Below, one piece after another: positions 23,817-46,016 of a stretch of DNA of 64,000 nt. Both the position numbers and the translations under genes were made by a program. Under the pieces are notes generated by a model that saw nothing but the letters and a program-made list of their open reading frames with translations, did not search any database and was not told the origin of the DNA. Within the stretch, counting starts at the first letter, position 1. Each line of letters opens with the position of its first letter. Origin of the DNA: Scylla paramamosain (lineage: Eukaryota; Arthropoda; Malacostraca; Decapoda; Portunidae); the NCBI RefSeq assembly GCF_035594125.1, contig NC_087191.1:8365467-8429466 (forward strand), written 5' to 3'.

Positions 23817-24749
23817 CTGAAGATGTCCAGAAGCTGAAAGAAAAAAATGAAGACTATTGTAATTTTTTTCCATCACAGCGTGAAGGCTTCTGATAAGCTG
23901 ATGCAGGTGCAAGAGCAGCACAAGCAGCCTTCAAAAAAAACATTCAGGATGTAGAAACTAGAAGGAATTTTATATACTACCTGATGGAACGATATTTAGA
24001 GCAACATGCCCACGTGACATACACTCTGCTACCTGGGGAAAAGTAATATGTCTCTGTCTAACGAGGAGCTTGTAATAATCTCTGCCAGTATTCTAGATAG
24101 TCCTGGAACCGCTACACACCAGTGGTAACCGTCTGAGCAGCGCGGTGCCGGCTCCAAGACTTGGTACTCAGACGACGCGCTTTCTGCACGATTCCCCACG
24201 GAACCGATTCCGGAACCGGCTCCGCCTAGTAACCGTCTGAGCAGAGCGCTGGTGGCTCCAAGACTCTGGTACTCGCCCCGCGTGTTGGTGGCTCCCAAGA
24301 CTCTGGTATCGGTCCCGCTCGCTCTACACTATTCTCCGCGGAACCGGTTCCGGAACAGGTTCCGACAGATCCGCTAGCCCAAGGAATTGATTCCGTGAAT
24401 ACCTAAGTTATCGGTTCCTGCCCACCACTACATTTCACGCAGCAACTGACGAAAAACTAAAAAGTGGCCGCTGCGCGGAGGCGGCAGCGGCGGCCGCTGC
24501 AGCTTTTGCAGGAGACGCGTGTTATGCCAAGACTAAGATTAAGCTCGGCCAGAATCAACATCAAGGCATTATTTTTCTTTTCTTTTCTCTCTTTCCTATA
24601 CAAGCCTGCATGTCACGCCATCACAGGTTGACAACACCTAAGCAAAACAGCAATGGCTGGGGGTATGACCACAATATTTAAACACTCCAAATATAATAAC
24701 ACGTCTGAGTGCCTTACACATGACACAAATCTATAGGAAGCATACATTT

Positions 24750-25155
24750 CTTATGTAAGGGACCCACTGGCCAAGGACAATAAAAAATAAACGAAAAAAA
24801 AAAAAGAGACCCACTTGAGTGCCAGTTCCCAAAGTAAGGTCAAAATGGGATAATCAAATATTAGAGGTTAAGTGTCCTGAAGTACCCCTCTTGAAAGAGT
24901 TCAGAGAAAGGAATGAATGATTTAGATACTGCTTAACTCTTAGATCAGAGAGAAGGTCAGGACAGGAGTGAGGAAAAGTAGAAAGTGCTGTGCAGCGAGG
25001 CAGTAGGAGGAGGGGACATGCAGTTAGCAAGATCAGAAGGGCAGTTAGCGTGAAAATAGCTGTAAATATAAAAGATATCAAGAGATGCAAGTTTGTGGCG
25101 ATGAGAGAGAGAGAGAGACTGAAGACAGTCAGTTAGAGGAGAGGAATTAATGGGG
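24750..25155 (-). mobile_element. LINE family A 3' fragment
   Basis: Diverged minus-strand copy of the same 3' end: poly(T)/A-rich start, CACTGGCCAAGGACAA, ..TTCAGAG, GCATGTCCCCTCCTCC reversed, ending near GACAGTCAGTTAGAGGAGAG. It has internal deletions relative to the copy at 22972. From 25160 to 26150 I see no gene. Confidence 0.75.
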
Positions 25156-26149
25156 CTAAGAGAGAGAAATTCTGAAGGCAGTATATTGTGGTTGCTGACG
25201 GGGAGAGAGAGAGAGAGGGCTGAGGGGGGGAGGGGTTTGGCTGAAGACCACGGAATGTATATATGTAGAATTCTTGGGCGGGACTCTCATTCCCCATGAA
25301 CGCCTTTTTCTTCTTTTTACAAATCTTTATTCGTATGTTTATTAATCTATTTATTTATATATTTTTTCCCCATTGCTGGAGTGAACTCTCACTATGCTCA
25401 TAAAATCATGCTTGAAAATCTGCACCATCAACAACCTTCCTTTAAACAAACTCAAAATAATGGTAATATTTTAATAACTATCTTCATTAGACAATCACAT
25501 CTCCACTATTAACAATCTTCCTTTAAACAAACTCAAAATAAATGTAATATCTTAACAACTATCTTAATTAGACAAACCATTTAATTTTAGACACTCGTTC
25601 TACAATTATACGTTTGAAATCTGAAGTGTACAAAAGCTAGGCGAGTATATCATCACTATTCATCTTGGTAGGTATGATGAGTGATAAGCATATATATATC
25701 GTACGGTCTCTAAGGTGATTATATAATTGTACCGTACAGTCTTTCCTTGTTCACTTCAATCTCTTTCTGTCTTTCAATCCTACTTTGTTTCATCCTTCAG
25801 TCTACCTCTCCTCCTCCTCCTCCTCCTCCTTCATTGGTCTGGTTCCTGAAATTTTACTCCTGTTTGTTCCGTTTTCTTTCATTTAGCACCATATACATTT
25901 TTTTTTTTTTCGGTCAATATTATTCTTCATTCTCCTCCTTGTTCTTCATCTCCTTGTCATTACTGTTGTTATTCTTATCCCCCTTCTTCAGATGTGCCAC
26001 CATTAACATGAGGATTCAGTCTCACAAATGAAAACAAAAGATTAACGAGAAAAAAAAAAAATCCACCTAATAATAAACATAAAAAAAAGGAAAACTCAGA
26101 AACGAGAAAAAACGAGTAGAAAATAAAAAAATCTGAAAAAAAGAAAAGA

Positions 26150-26156
<7 letters not shown>

Positions 26157-26226
<70 letters not shown>
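26157..26226. repeat. (GA)n next to the synthetase stop codon
   Basis: Lies 5 bp downstream (gene sense) of the stop codon of synthetase copy 1. Homologous to 49732-49820 in copy 2. Confidence 0.95.
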
Positions 26227-26230
<4 letters not shown>

Positions 26231-26231
26231 C

Positions 26232-36019
<9,788 letters not shown>

Positions 36020-36020
<1 letters not shown>

Positions 36021-36409
36021 GTTAGATTACGAGTCTTCCTTTTCTTTCTTTCTTTCTTTTCTTCCCTCCTTCTGTCTTTTTTTCTTTTCTTTCTTTATTC
36101 TTATTTTCTTCTTTTCTTTCTTTCTCTTTTCTCTTTTTTTATCCTTTCTTCTTTCTGTTCTTATCTCTTGTTGTTCTTCTACATCATCTTCTTTCTCTCT
36201 TTTTTCCCGTTTTCTTCCCGTTCTCTTCTTTCTTTCCTCCCTTTTTGTATGCTGTTTTTTTTCTTGTGTTCTCTAAGTGTCTGTCCTTTTTTCTCTCTTT
36301 CACGTTCTTTTTTCGCCTATTATTTCTTCTTCTTCTTCTTCTTCTTCTTCTTCTTCTCTTCTTCTTCTTGTCTCTTACTTCCTGTACAGTAGAGAAGCAG
36401 TAATTAGCA

Positions 36410-36471
<62 letters not shown>

Positions 36472-36516
36472 ATCAGGGAAAATAAAGCATATCAGCGAAA
36501 AGATAGACAATTATCA

Positions 36517-36582
<66 letters not shown>

Positions 36583-36770
36583 CCCCCACTTATTATCTTA
36601 TATATCTTTCATCTCATAGTGTTTTATCAGTCCTTAATAAAAGTATTTACCACCCAAGATACTAATTTTTATGTTCCCGAGTAGTGACATTGTAATATGG
36701 AAAGCAAGAATTATCTCCAGATTATCTCCAAGAATTATCTCTATTATTCCAAACCATTATGCATATTACA
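36020..36770. other. Pyrimidine-rich upstream region of synthetase copy 1
   Basis: T/C-rich sequence with (TTC)n near 36327-36370, (CT)n at 36411-36467 and (GA)n at 36522-36580. It probably includes the promoter, but I see no convincing TATA or initiator. Confidence 0.4.
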
Positions 36771-36776
36771 GTACCT

Positions 36777-36853
36777 ATAACGACAATAATAATAATAATG
36801 ATAACAATAAACAATAATAGTAATAATAATTATAAAAAATAATAATAATAATA

Positions 36854-36897
<44 letters not shown>

Positions 36898-37137
36898 TGA
36901 TAATAATAATAAAAATAATAATGAATAAAAACTACGTAGGACAGTACATGAACATCATACCCTAGAAAGCAGAAAACAGAAATTATCGTACTCTGAACCC
37001 TTATAGTGCTTGAATCTGAAAGCTTTTGCGTCTTTCGCTGTTCCCTGAGGCAAGGTCACCCCACTCCTACGTACTGTACATTATCATCTGTAAACCCAAT
37101 CCTCTCCTGCATAATCCTAGATCCTATAATAATAATA

Positions 37138-37205
<68 letters not shown>

Positions 37206-37214
37206 TAATAAAAT
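36777..37214. repeat. (AAT)n tracts
   Basis: Two AAT-rich tracts, ~36777-36925 (imperfect) and 37127-37214 (nearly pure), separated by unique sequence that recurs weakly (ACTACATGAATAT..CTGGAGAGCAG near 36940 and 37230). Confidence 0.85.
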
Positions 37215-38019
37215 GAATAAACAAATAAAAACTACATGAATATTGTATCCTGGAGAGCAGGGAATTATCGTACTCCAAATTCTTATACATAGCTACACAC
37301 TCTGGTGCATAGTGCTAGGTCCTATTCGTCTCAACAAGCATACCTAAAGGAAAGAGCTAACAAGTGTACTCGCTGTTACGAGTGTAGGGGATTCAGGATG
37401 ACAAGTGCCCCAGTCGTTTACTTGTTTTAATACGGTTACCCTGTAGTGACAACTAGTTTCATATAAACAAAAGGAGCAATTGAACTACAACAGATTAAAT
37501 ACAAAGATACACATTTCGATTCCGTAATAATGAAGGGGCAAGATGGCTTACCATAACACATAATAGCTGAAGCAATAATCATAATAGAAACGCAAATGCA
37601 GTAAACGTATAATGATTCTCGGTGTGCCTGGAACATTGAGTGGTCACTCAGACAGGTCATTTCCTACAATGCAACACTTACGATAATGAAGGTCAGCGTT
37701 TGAGGATCTAGGATTTATGGAAAATTCAGGGTTTGGTTCATAACACCTTTCTCTCTGAAGACTGGCCAGTCTGCCCCCCTCTGAGGTCGCGCTGCCGCTG
37801 CACCAGATATGCGACCACAGGCGACCCATACCTCCGCACAGTTATCATAAACCCTCTTTGTCTTATCTATCCTTGGCGCAGCGTCACCTTTGTCACGTTA
37901 ACACGACCTTCACTATTTATCTACAGCTTATGCCTCCTCTCCTACAACTTCACTCTTCCAATTAACTACTCCATTCACACGAGTCTCTCGCCACCAGCCT
38001 CACAAGACACCGTGAGGCA

Positions 38020-38490
38020 ACAGCTGGAGACTACAGGAGGGACTTGGTTCTCGTACAGAGTGGTGGATGAATATAATGACTCAGTAATCAGATTGTTAAT
38101 GCTGAGTCATTGGGGAATTTTACTACCCAATCTATTGGTATGATAGTCTTTTGTTGACTCTCATAGTCATGTAGAAATTGTTTGCATGGAGACGCAGGGG
38201 GGGAAAGCAGAGAAAATGGATCAATAGTTCGTTTTTGTTTTCTTTTTTGTTTACGCTAAAAAAAATAAATAAATAAATAAAAAAAAAAAAAAACAGAAGA
38301 GGAAGGAAAGTGCCTAGAAAAGTTATTGGTGTTAAAAGGGAACATTTGTCTAGCAGTAAAAGGGTTAAAAGAAGATCAGACAAATTTATAAAAGGTGACA
38401 GGTGGAAATAGGCGTAGATGTTACATAGAGGGACTGCAGCGTGTAGGCCTGATGGCTTCCTGCACCAACCCTTCCGTTCCTAAAATAAAC
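38020..38490 (+). mobile_element. CR1-like LINE 3' fragment, interrupted
   Basis: GACTTGGTTCTCGTACAGAG to CATTGGGGAATTTT (38040-38120), then AAAGAAGATCAGACAAATTT to CTGATGGCTTCCTGCA (38367-38460), match consecutive parts of the element at 46017-46240. About 240 bp of unrelated sequence, with an A-rich run, separates the two parts. Confidence 0.6.
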
Positions 38491-38984
38491 AGAGACACTA
38501 CATAAGTGAAAGCAAAAAGGCAATGACTGGGAAAGGAGAACAGTGTAATATTTATGTAGTGCTTGCTACAAGAGTGACGGAATGCTTGGAATACCAATAA
38601 AGGAATCCAATCCTTTCACTTTTTACTTAGTACTATCTGATCCCTTATAGTGGGACTGAAATGGTTCGGTTAATATCACAGTTGGCATTAAAAAAACCCA
38701 CCCAAAAAAACCCACTCCAACTCCCTCCCCCGAATAAAAAAAAAAAAAAAATGCCATTTTTTTTCTTTTTTCTTTCTTTTTTTTTCTTTCTTTTTTTTTT
38801 TTTTACATATCAAAAATGATTTCTATATCATAATGATAAATAAGGTTTATATATGTACATATAAACTGTAAAAGTAGTCAAGGCCTGTTCATTTTCTGTA
38901 CTACACAGGCTTTGTCCAACTTGACCAACCTGTATCACCATGACCTAAACAAGTGTCTGTTCTTCATTAATAGAAAGTGTTAAT

Positions 38985-39965
38985 ATCTTTCAAGATCTAA
39001 CTCCCCCTCGTCACTTCCGGCACCTCCCCAAGAACATCTCCAATAACTTTGCTTGCTCTCCTTTATTTCAACCAGATGGCACCACTGCCATCTCATCTAT
39101 TTCTAAAGCTGAACTCTTCGCTCAAACCTTTGCTAAAAACTCTACCTTGGACGATTCAGGGCTTGTTCCTCCCTCTCCTCCACCCTCTGACTACTTCATG
39201 CTACCTATTAAAATTCTTCGCAATGATGTTTTCCATGCCCTCGCTGGCCTAAACCCTCGGAAGGCTTATGGACCTGATGGGGTCCCTCCTATTGTTCTCC
39301 GAAACTGTGCCTCCGTGCTTGCACCTTGCCTAGTCAAACTCTTTCAACTCTGTCTGTCAACATCTACCTTTCCTTCTTGCTGGAAGTTTGCCTACATTCA
39401 ACCTGTTCCTAAAAAAGGTTCTCCACTGAACATCCTCGGTCTGTCCTTAAACTACCGTCCTATTGCTTTAATTTCCTGCCTATCTAAAGTTTTTGAATCT
39501 ATCCTCAACAGGAAGATTCTTAAACATCTATCACTTCACAACCTTCTATCTGATTGCCAGTATGGGTTCCGTCAAGGCCGCTCTACTGGTGATCTTCTGG
39601 CTTTCCTTACTGAGTCTTGGTCATCCCCTTTTAGAGATTTTGGTGAAACTTTTGCTGTTGCCTTGGGCATATCAAAAGCTTTTAGTAGAGTCTGGCACGA
39701 AGCTTTGATTTCCAAACTACTCTCCTACGGCTTCTGTCCTTCTCTCTGTAACTTCATCTCAAGTTTCCTTTCTGACCGTTCTATTGCTGCTGTGGTAGAC
39801 GGTCACTGTTCTCCTAAATCTATTAACAGTTGTGTTCCTCAGGGTTCTGTCCTGTCACCCACTCTCTTCTTATTATTCATCAATGACCTACTAAACCCAA
39901 CTTTTGTCCTATCCACTCCTACGCTGATGATACCACCCTCCACTTTTCCACGTCTTTTCGTAGAC
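38985..39965 (+). mobile_element. LINE family A, reverse transcriptase fragment
   Basis: Reverse transcriptase region from RDFWHLAKNI-equivalent to PIHSYADD-equivalent. The frame 39147-39992 is largely open. Catalytic residues are damaged: LDISKAFDRVW reads LGISKAFSRVW, and the YADD region is frame-shifted. A 30-nt segment at 39419-39448 comes from elsewhere in the same element. It is joined at about 39965 to the 5' part of the next copy. Confidence 0.85.
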
Positions 39966-40019
39966 GGACTGCCTTTCTGTCGACGACCCTAAGTGTCTTG
40001 ACAACCCCCTCAACTTTTT

Positions 40020-40722
40020 CTTCATTAACTTCTGCAACATTCGCGGTCTAAGATCTAATTTTCAATCTGTAGAACACCACCTCTCCTCTTCTAAACCTCA
40101 TCTTCTTTTCCTCACTGAAACTCAGGTGTCTGAGGCAACTGACAGTAGCCCCTTTTCTGTTCCCTCCTACTTTCTCTATCCTCATTTTCGATCCAAAGCT
40201 GGATGCTGCGTTTATGTGCGCAATGACTTAACCTGCTCTCGTGCCCACGCTCTTGAATCTTCAGAGTTTTCCACCATCTGGCTACGACTACAGAGTCACT
40301 CTCATACTAAATTTATCTGTGCTGTATACCTCTCTCCTAACTCCTCTGGCTATAAGAAATTCTTTGACTACTTAACTTCCAAAGTGGAGCACATTCTGAC
40401 CCTCTTCCCTTTTGCGGAGATCTCCATTCTTGGAGACTTCAATGTTCACCACCAGCTTTGGCTTTCCTCTCCCTTCACTGACCATCCTGGTGAACTAGCC
40501 TACAAATTTGCTATCCTCCATGACCTAGAGCAATTGGTGCAACACCCTACTCGTATTCCTGACCGTCTTGGAGATACGACCAACATTCTTGACCTTTTCC
40601 TGACCTCTAATCGTTCTGCTTATGCTGTCACCCTTTCTTCTCCGTTGGGCTCCTCCGATCACAATCTCATATCTTTATCTTGTCCTATCACTCCAATCCC
40701 TCCTCAGGATCCCCCTAAGTGA
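40020..40722 (+). pseudogene. LINE family A endonuclease domain
   Basis: [28 protein letters not shown], then [15 protein letters not shown] and [14 protein letters not shown]: the N, E, D and SDH motifs of APE-like endonucleases. The frame stops at TGA 40720-40722 before the reverse transcriptase, so ORF2 is split. Confidence 0.85.
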
Positions 40723-40936
40723 AGGTGCCTCTGGCGTTTTGCCTCTGCTAGTTGGGGGGACCTGAGGAGGTATTTTGCTGATTTTCCTTGGAATGACTAC
40801 TGCTTCCGTGTCAGAGACCCGTCTTTGTGTGCTGAGCGCATAACAGAGGTGATAGTGTCTGGCATGGAGGCGTACATTCCTCACTCTTTTTCTCGTCCTA
40901 AACCTTTTAAACCTTGGTTTAACACAGCTTGTTCTC

Positions 40937-42860
40937 GTGCTATACATGATAGAGAGGTGGTGCCACAAAAGGTACTTAAGCCTTCCATCACCAGAATCTC
41001 ATGCACTTTATATTTCTGCCCGGAACCATGCCAAGTCTGTTCTCCAACTAGCCAAAAACTCCTTCATTAACAGAAAATGTCAAAGCCTTTCAAGATCTAA
41101 CTCCCCTCGTGATTTCTGGCATCTAGCCAAAAATATCTCCAATAACTTTGCTTCTTCTTCTTTCCCTCCTCTACTTCAACCAGATGGCACCACTGCTATC
41201 ACATCTATTTCTAAAGCTGAACTCTTTGCTCAAATCTTTGCTAAAAACTCTACCTTGGACGATTCTGGGCTTGTTCCTCCCTCTCCTCCACCCTCTGACT
41301 ACTTCATGCCACCTATTAAAATTCTTCGCAATGATGTTTTCCATGCCCTCGCTGGCCTAAACTCTCGGAAGGCTTATAGACCTGATGGGGTCCTTCCTAT
41401 TGTTCTCCGAAACTGTGCCTCCGTGCTTGCACCTTGCCTAGTCAAACTCTTTCAGCTCTGTCTGTCAACATCTACCTTTCCTTCTTGCTGGAAGTTTGCC
41501 TACATTCAACCTGTTCCTAAAAAGGGTGACCGCTCTAATCCCTCAAACTACCGTCCTATTGCTTTAATTTCCTGCTTATCTAAAGTTTTTGAATCTATCC
41601 TCAACAGGAAGATTCTTAAACATCTATCACTTCACAACCTTCTATCTGATCGCCAGTATGGGTTCCATCAAGGCCGCTCTACTGGTGATCTTCTGGCTTT
41701 CCTTACTGAGTCTTGGTCATCCTCTTTTAGAGATTTTGGTGAAACTTTTGCTGTTGCCTTGGACATATCAAAAGCTTGTGATAGAGTCTGGCACAAAGCT
41801 TTGATTTCCAAACTACCCTCCTACGGCTTCTATCCTTCTTTCTGTAACTTCATCTCAAGTTTCCTTTCTGACCGTTCTATTGCTGCTGTGGTAGACGGTC
41901 ACTGTTCTTCTCCTAAATCTATTAACAGTGGTGTTCCTCAGGGTTCTGTCCTGTCACCCACTCTCTTCTTATTATTCATTAATGATCTTCTAAACCAAAC
42001 TTCTTGTCCTATCCACTCCTATGCTGATGATACCACCCTGTACTTTTCCACGTCTTTTCATAGACGTCCAACCCTTCAGGAGGTAAACATATCACGCAGG
42101 GAAGCCACGGAACGCCTGACTTCTGATCTTTCTAAAATTTTTGATTGGGGCAGAGCAATTGGTATTGTTCACTGCCTCAAAAACTCAATTCCTCCATCTA
42201 TCAACTCGACACAACCTTCCAAACAACTATACCCTCTTCCTCAATGACACTCAACTGTCCCCTTCTACACTGAACATCCTCGGTCTGTCCTTTACTTATA
42301 ATCTGAACTGGAAACTTCACATCTCATCTCTAGCTAAAACAGGTTCTATGAAGTTAGGCGTTCTGAGACGTCTCCGCCAGTTTTTCTCACCCCCCTAGCT
42401 GCTCACTCTATACAGGGGCCTTATCCGTCCATGTATGGAGTATGCTCCACATGTCTGGGGGGGTTCCACTCATACCGCTCTTCTAAACAGGGTGGAATCA
42501 AAAGCTTTCGTCTCATCAACTCCTCTCCTCTAACTGACTGTCTTCAGCCTCTCTCTCATCGCCGCAATGCTACATTTCTTGCTATCTTCTACCGCTATTT
42601 TCATGCTAACTTCTCTTCTGATCTTGCTAACTGCATGCCTCCCCTCCTCCCGCGGCCTCGCTGCACAAGACTTTCTTCTTTCTCTCACCCCTATTCTGTC
42701 CAACTCTCTAACGCAAGAGTTAACCAGTATTCTCAATCATTCATCCCTTTCTCTGGTAAACTCTGGAACTCCCTGCCTGCTTCTGTATTTCTTCCTTCCT
42801 ATGATTTGAACGCTTTCAAGAGGAAGGTTTCATCACACTTATTATGTATTTCTGACTACC
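40937..42860 (+). pseudogene. LINE family A reverse transcriptase and C-terminal region
   Basis: Open from about 40937 to 42247: PVPKKGDRSNPSNYRPIALI, LDISKACDRVWHKALI, SGVPQGSVLSPTLF, SYADDTTLYF. The catalytic Asp residues appear intact. A frameshift follows at ~42140-42240, then a TAG at 42396-42398 in RQFFSPP*, and another shift before the C-terminal NSSPLTDCLQPLSHRRNATF. Not able to make full ORF2. Confidence 0.85.
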
Positions 42861-43129
42861 GCTTTCAACTCTGTTCGGGGACTGGAACCTCAGTGGGCTT
42901 TTTTTTTATTATTATTTATTATTATTATTTATTATTATTATTTTGTTGCTCTAGGCTGGTGCCCCCTCCTACATGAAAAAAATCTTTTATTTCATTCTAG
43001 ATTACTTTTTAATTGCTTATTTAAGCTGATTGACATATAAATAGGAAGAATAAATAAAAAAAATAAATAACCCCCCAAAAAAAAGGTGTGCTGGTTTAAA
43101 ACAGGTTTTTTCCAACCCTGGTTAATACG

Positions 43130-43133
<4 letters not shown>

Positions 43134-43213
<80 letters not shown>

Positions 43214-43215
43214 AT
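43134..43215. repeat. (CT)n microsatellite
   Basis: About 40 CT units with one TTT interruption. Confidence 0.95.
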
Positions 43216-43330
43216 GAATAATCACAAACTAAACTTATACATTACGAAGGAGGTGGAGGAGGAGTGAAAATGATAAACACTGAAAAAAAAAAATGTAGGT
43301 TAGGCCTACTTGCTGGAGCCAGCATATGAC

Positions 43331-43475
43331 GCACACACACACACACACACACACGTCTTTCTATCTACCTGGTTCTAAGCCTCACACACACACACACACA
43401 CACACACGTCTTTTTATCTACCTGTTTCTAAGCCTCACACACACACACACGTCTTTCTACCTACCTGTTTCTAAG

Positions 43476-43510
<35 letters not shown>

Positions 43511-43579
43511 TTTCTACCTACTGTTTCTAAGCCTCACACACACACACACACACACGTCTTTCTACCTACTGTTTCTAAG

Positions 43580-43613
<34 letters not shown>
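43331..43613. repeat. Compound minisatellite: (CA)n plus CGTCTTTCTACCTAC unit
   Basis: Six blocks of (CA)n separated by five copies of CGTCTTTCTACCTAC(CT)GTTTCT, each ending AAGCCT. Unit length varies with the CA length (about 45-65 bp). Confidence 0.9.
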
Positions 43614-43616
<3 letters not shown>

Positions 43617-43765
43617 AGCCCTCATACCTGACCACACCTTCTGCTGACGCCCTCCTCCTCACACACACCCACCAAACACACTGACAGACGATAGTAGAGA
43701 GCGCGCCAAGGTCCTCGCGCTCTCTCTCTCTGTCTCTCTCTCTCTCTCTCAGTTTTCACGTAGCT

Positions 43766-43838
<73 letters not shown>

Positions 43839-44004
43839 TATGTGTCCATAATGTAGTGAGTCCTGTGCGAGTCAACAAGCGGAGAATGATAAAATAGTAA
43901 CTTGGCAACTCTGTCATAGGGGTTCCTGCCCACTACCACTCCGAACAAGTGGTGACGTTTCTTGGTCACTAGACAACAACAACAACTAGAAGGAAATCTC
44001 TCAT

Positions 44005-44048
<44 letters not shown>

Positions 44049-44870
44049 AAGGAAGGATATAGAGACGAAGGATAAAAATTAATGAGGCGGAGAAATGTTT
44101 CAGAATATGGTCCTCTGAAAAAGTTTGTAAGGTTGCTTTTACGGTTCTGGTGACGGATCAACAAGATTTCCACATTATTAACAGAGGAAATACTCCTGAG
44201 AACCCGGCTTGTTATCTCTGTGGCCTTAGAAAATGTATATACACAGTCGTGGTAAGAAAGCAGAGCATTTCAGAGCATGGCCCAAAGCTGCCTGTCCTTC
44301 ACCGCCCTTGGTGTACCTTAGGGCGGTGTTGCTGAGCTGTTCACCTGTGTGTGGAACCTGCTCCTCCATCTCTCCTCGCCGCCGCCTCGTGAATATCGGC
44401 TGTTGTTGTTGAGATTGCCACCTTGCTTTACGAGGTGGCGTGGGCCTTTAAGTAAAGATGGCCCACACGACCAACGGGCAGACATACACAGCTTACCTCA
44501 ACCCCACCGCATCATCTGCCCTGAATGTTTAGTGACAAAATTTACCGCACTCTCGGGGTAATGTCAACATAACATTGGTTTTCATCTGAGTTAAGATTAA
44601 TTATTCAGTTCATTAATTTCATTGTCAATCCCTTCACTGTGTACATAAAATAATTGTGAAGGAATACTTGAGTCTGTCTGGAAACCGCTTGTTTCCTTAA
44701 TATCCTTGAACCGTCAAGGAAACGTTACTACAGTCTTCTTGCTGCCGGAAGAACACTCAGGCGCTGGGTGAACAGTTCAACTCCCCGTGAGCTGCGCTGC
44801 CGTGACTCCGCAGAACAAACTAGCGGTGAAACACTTGTGTGGAAGGGACACTCGACCACCCTCCCCCTCT

Positions 44871-44909
<39 letters not shown>

Positions 44910-45025
44910 ACACGCACACACACACACACGTTAGTTGTCATACCTTAAGCTTAAACAGACGCCCCGACCTCCTCACACGTACCCACCACCCCACACTGAC
45001 AGGCGATCAAGGGCTTGTCAGGGAA

Positions 45026-45261
<236 letters not shown>

Positions 45262-45351
45262 TACTGTAGTCATGTGTGGGTTGGGTAAAGAAGCGGGGAA
45301 TAATAAAAAGTACCTTGGCAAGTCTATCATGGCAGTTCCGACCAACAGAGC

Positions 45352-45572
45352 AAAGATACTAGAAGAGACTTTTAGTATCTTTGCCAACAGAGTGTGGTCC
45401 TGAATCTCGTGTGGAGAACAGGTAGGTGCTTCGAGCGCACTCAGCTGCCAAGAGAAGGTCACGTACTTGTCTGGGATGGTACGAGTATTAGAGTGGGTGA
45501 CCGTCCCTTGACAACCGAGTGCGCTCGAAGCACCCACTTTTTCTCCACACGAGATTGAGTACCACGTTCTGT
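45352..45572. other. Long hairpin (inverted repeat)
   Basis: Two adjacent stem-loops. A short perfect one: AAAGATACTA / TAGTATCTTT (45352-45382). A long one: arm 45389-45462 pairs with 45495-45572, sharing AATCTCGTGTGGAGAA and GTGCTTCGAGCGCACTC and, nearer the loop, GGTCAC. Loop about 30 nt. Either a foldback MITE or a source of hairpin RNA. Confidence 0.75.
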
Positions 45573-45871
45573 CACACTTCAGCGAGGCGCCTCCACTACA
45601 TTCAAAAGGCTCTATCTGAAGTTACACGTATTTATTTATTTTTTTCTTCATGGTTCCAGTGACAGATTAACAAGGTTTATACATTATAAAAAGAAAAAAA
45701 AAACTTTCTAGAAAACTCAGCTCATGATCTCTGTGGCCTTGGAAAACAGTCGTGGTGAAAGAGGAGAGCGTTCCAGAATACAGATCTTGCTTGGCAGCAG
45801 GATGCGAGCAATCAGCAGGGAGGAAGGCGGTGGAGGGAGGGATGAAGGAGGGGTGACCAGGGGAGGCCCAG

Positions 45872-45884
45872 TGTGTGTGTGTGT

Positions 45885-45928
<44 letters not shown>
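45872..45928. repeat. (TG)n microsatellite
   Basis: (TG)n with one TA interruption. Confidence 0.95.
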
Positions 45929-45929
<1 letters not shown>

Positions 45930-46016
45930 GAAAAGACTGATGCACTTTATGACAATGATTATTATTCTGATATGTGTCATTTCATTAACCATTAATCATT
46001 ATGACAATTTCGCTCT

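Larger units (their letters stand above)
21658..24430 (+). mobile_element. hAT transposon, decayed, with a nested LINE
   Basis: The left end reads TAGCGCTGTGCGGGAACCG; the right end, reverse-complemented, reads TAGTGGTGGGCAGGAACCGA. This TAGNGNTG..G(C/G)GGAACCG form is hAT-like. Flanking 8-mers CCTTCCAC (21650-21657) and CATTTCAC (24431-24438) match at 6 of 8 and may be the old target duplication. Both termini hold clusters of GGAACCGGTTCC-like palindromes (21670-21770 and 24190-24370), the right one within ~100-bp tandem copies (TAACCGTCTGAGCAG...). The interior carries a BED finger and hAT transposase remnants. A reverse-oriented LINE fragment at 22972-23595 splits the coding part. Confidence 0.75.
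39966..42975 (+). mobile_element. LINE family A, near full-length ORF2 with 3' end
   Basis: Non-LTR retrotransposon with an APE-type endonuclease, reverse transcriptase and 3' tail, ending in A/T-rich sequence after GGCTGGTGCCCCCTCCTACA. Resembles jockey-type elements commonly annotated in decapods. Copies or fragments of this family occur at 22972, 24750, 26690 and 38985. Upstream ORF1 is missing. Confidence 0.85.

Noticed and set aside
25680..25745. Inverted pair CGTACGGTCT / ACCGTACAGTCT around 25700-25740 as a hairpin gene
   Set aside because: The pairing is short (about 8 bp) and partly a direct repeat.
43331..43613. Regularly spaced units resembling a CRISPR array
   Set aside because: Spacers are (CA)n of varying length, the repeats are diverged, and the DNA is animal nuclear. 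It is a compound minisatellite.
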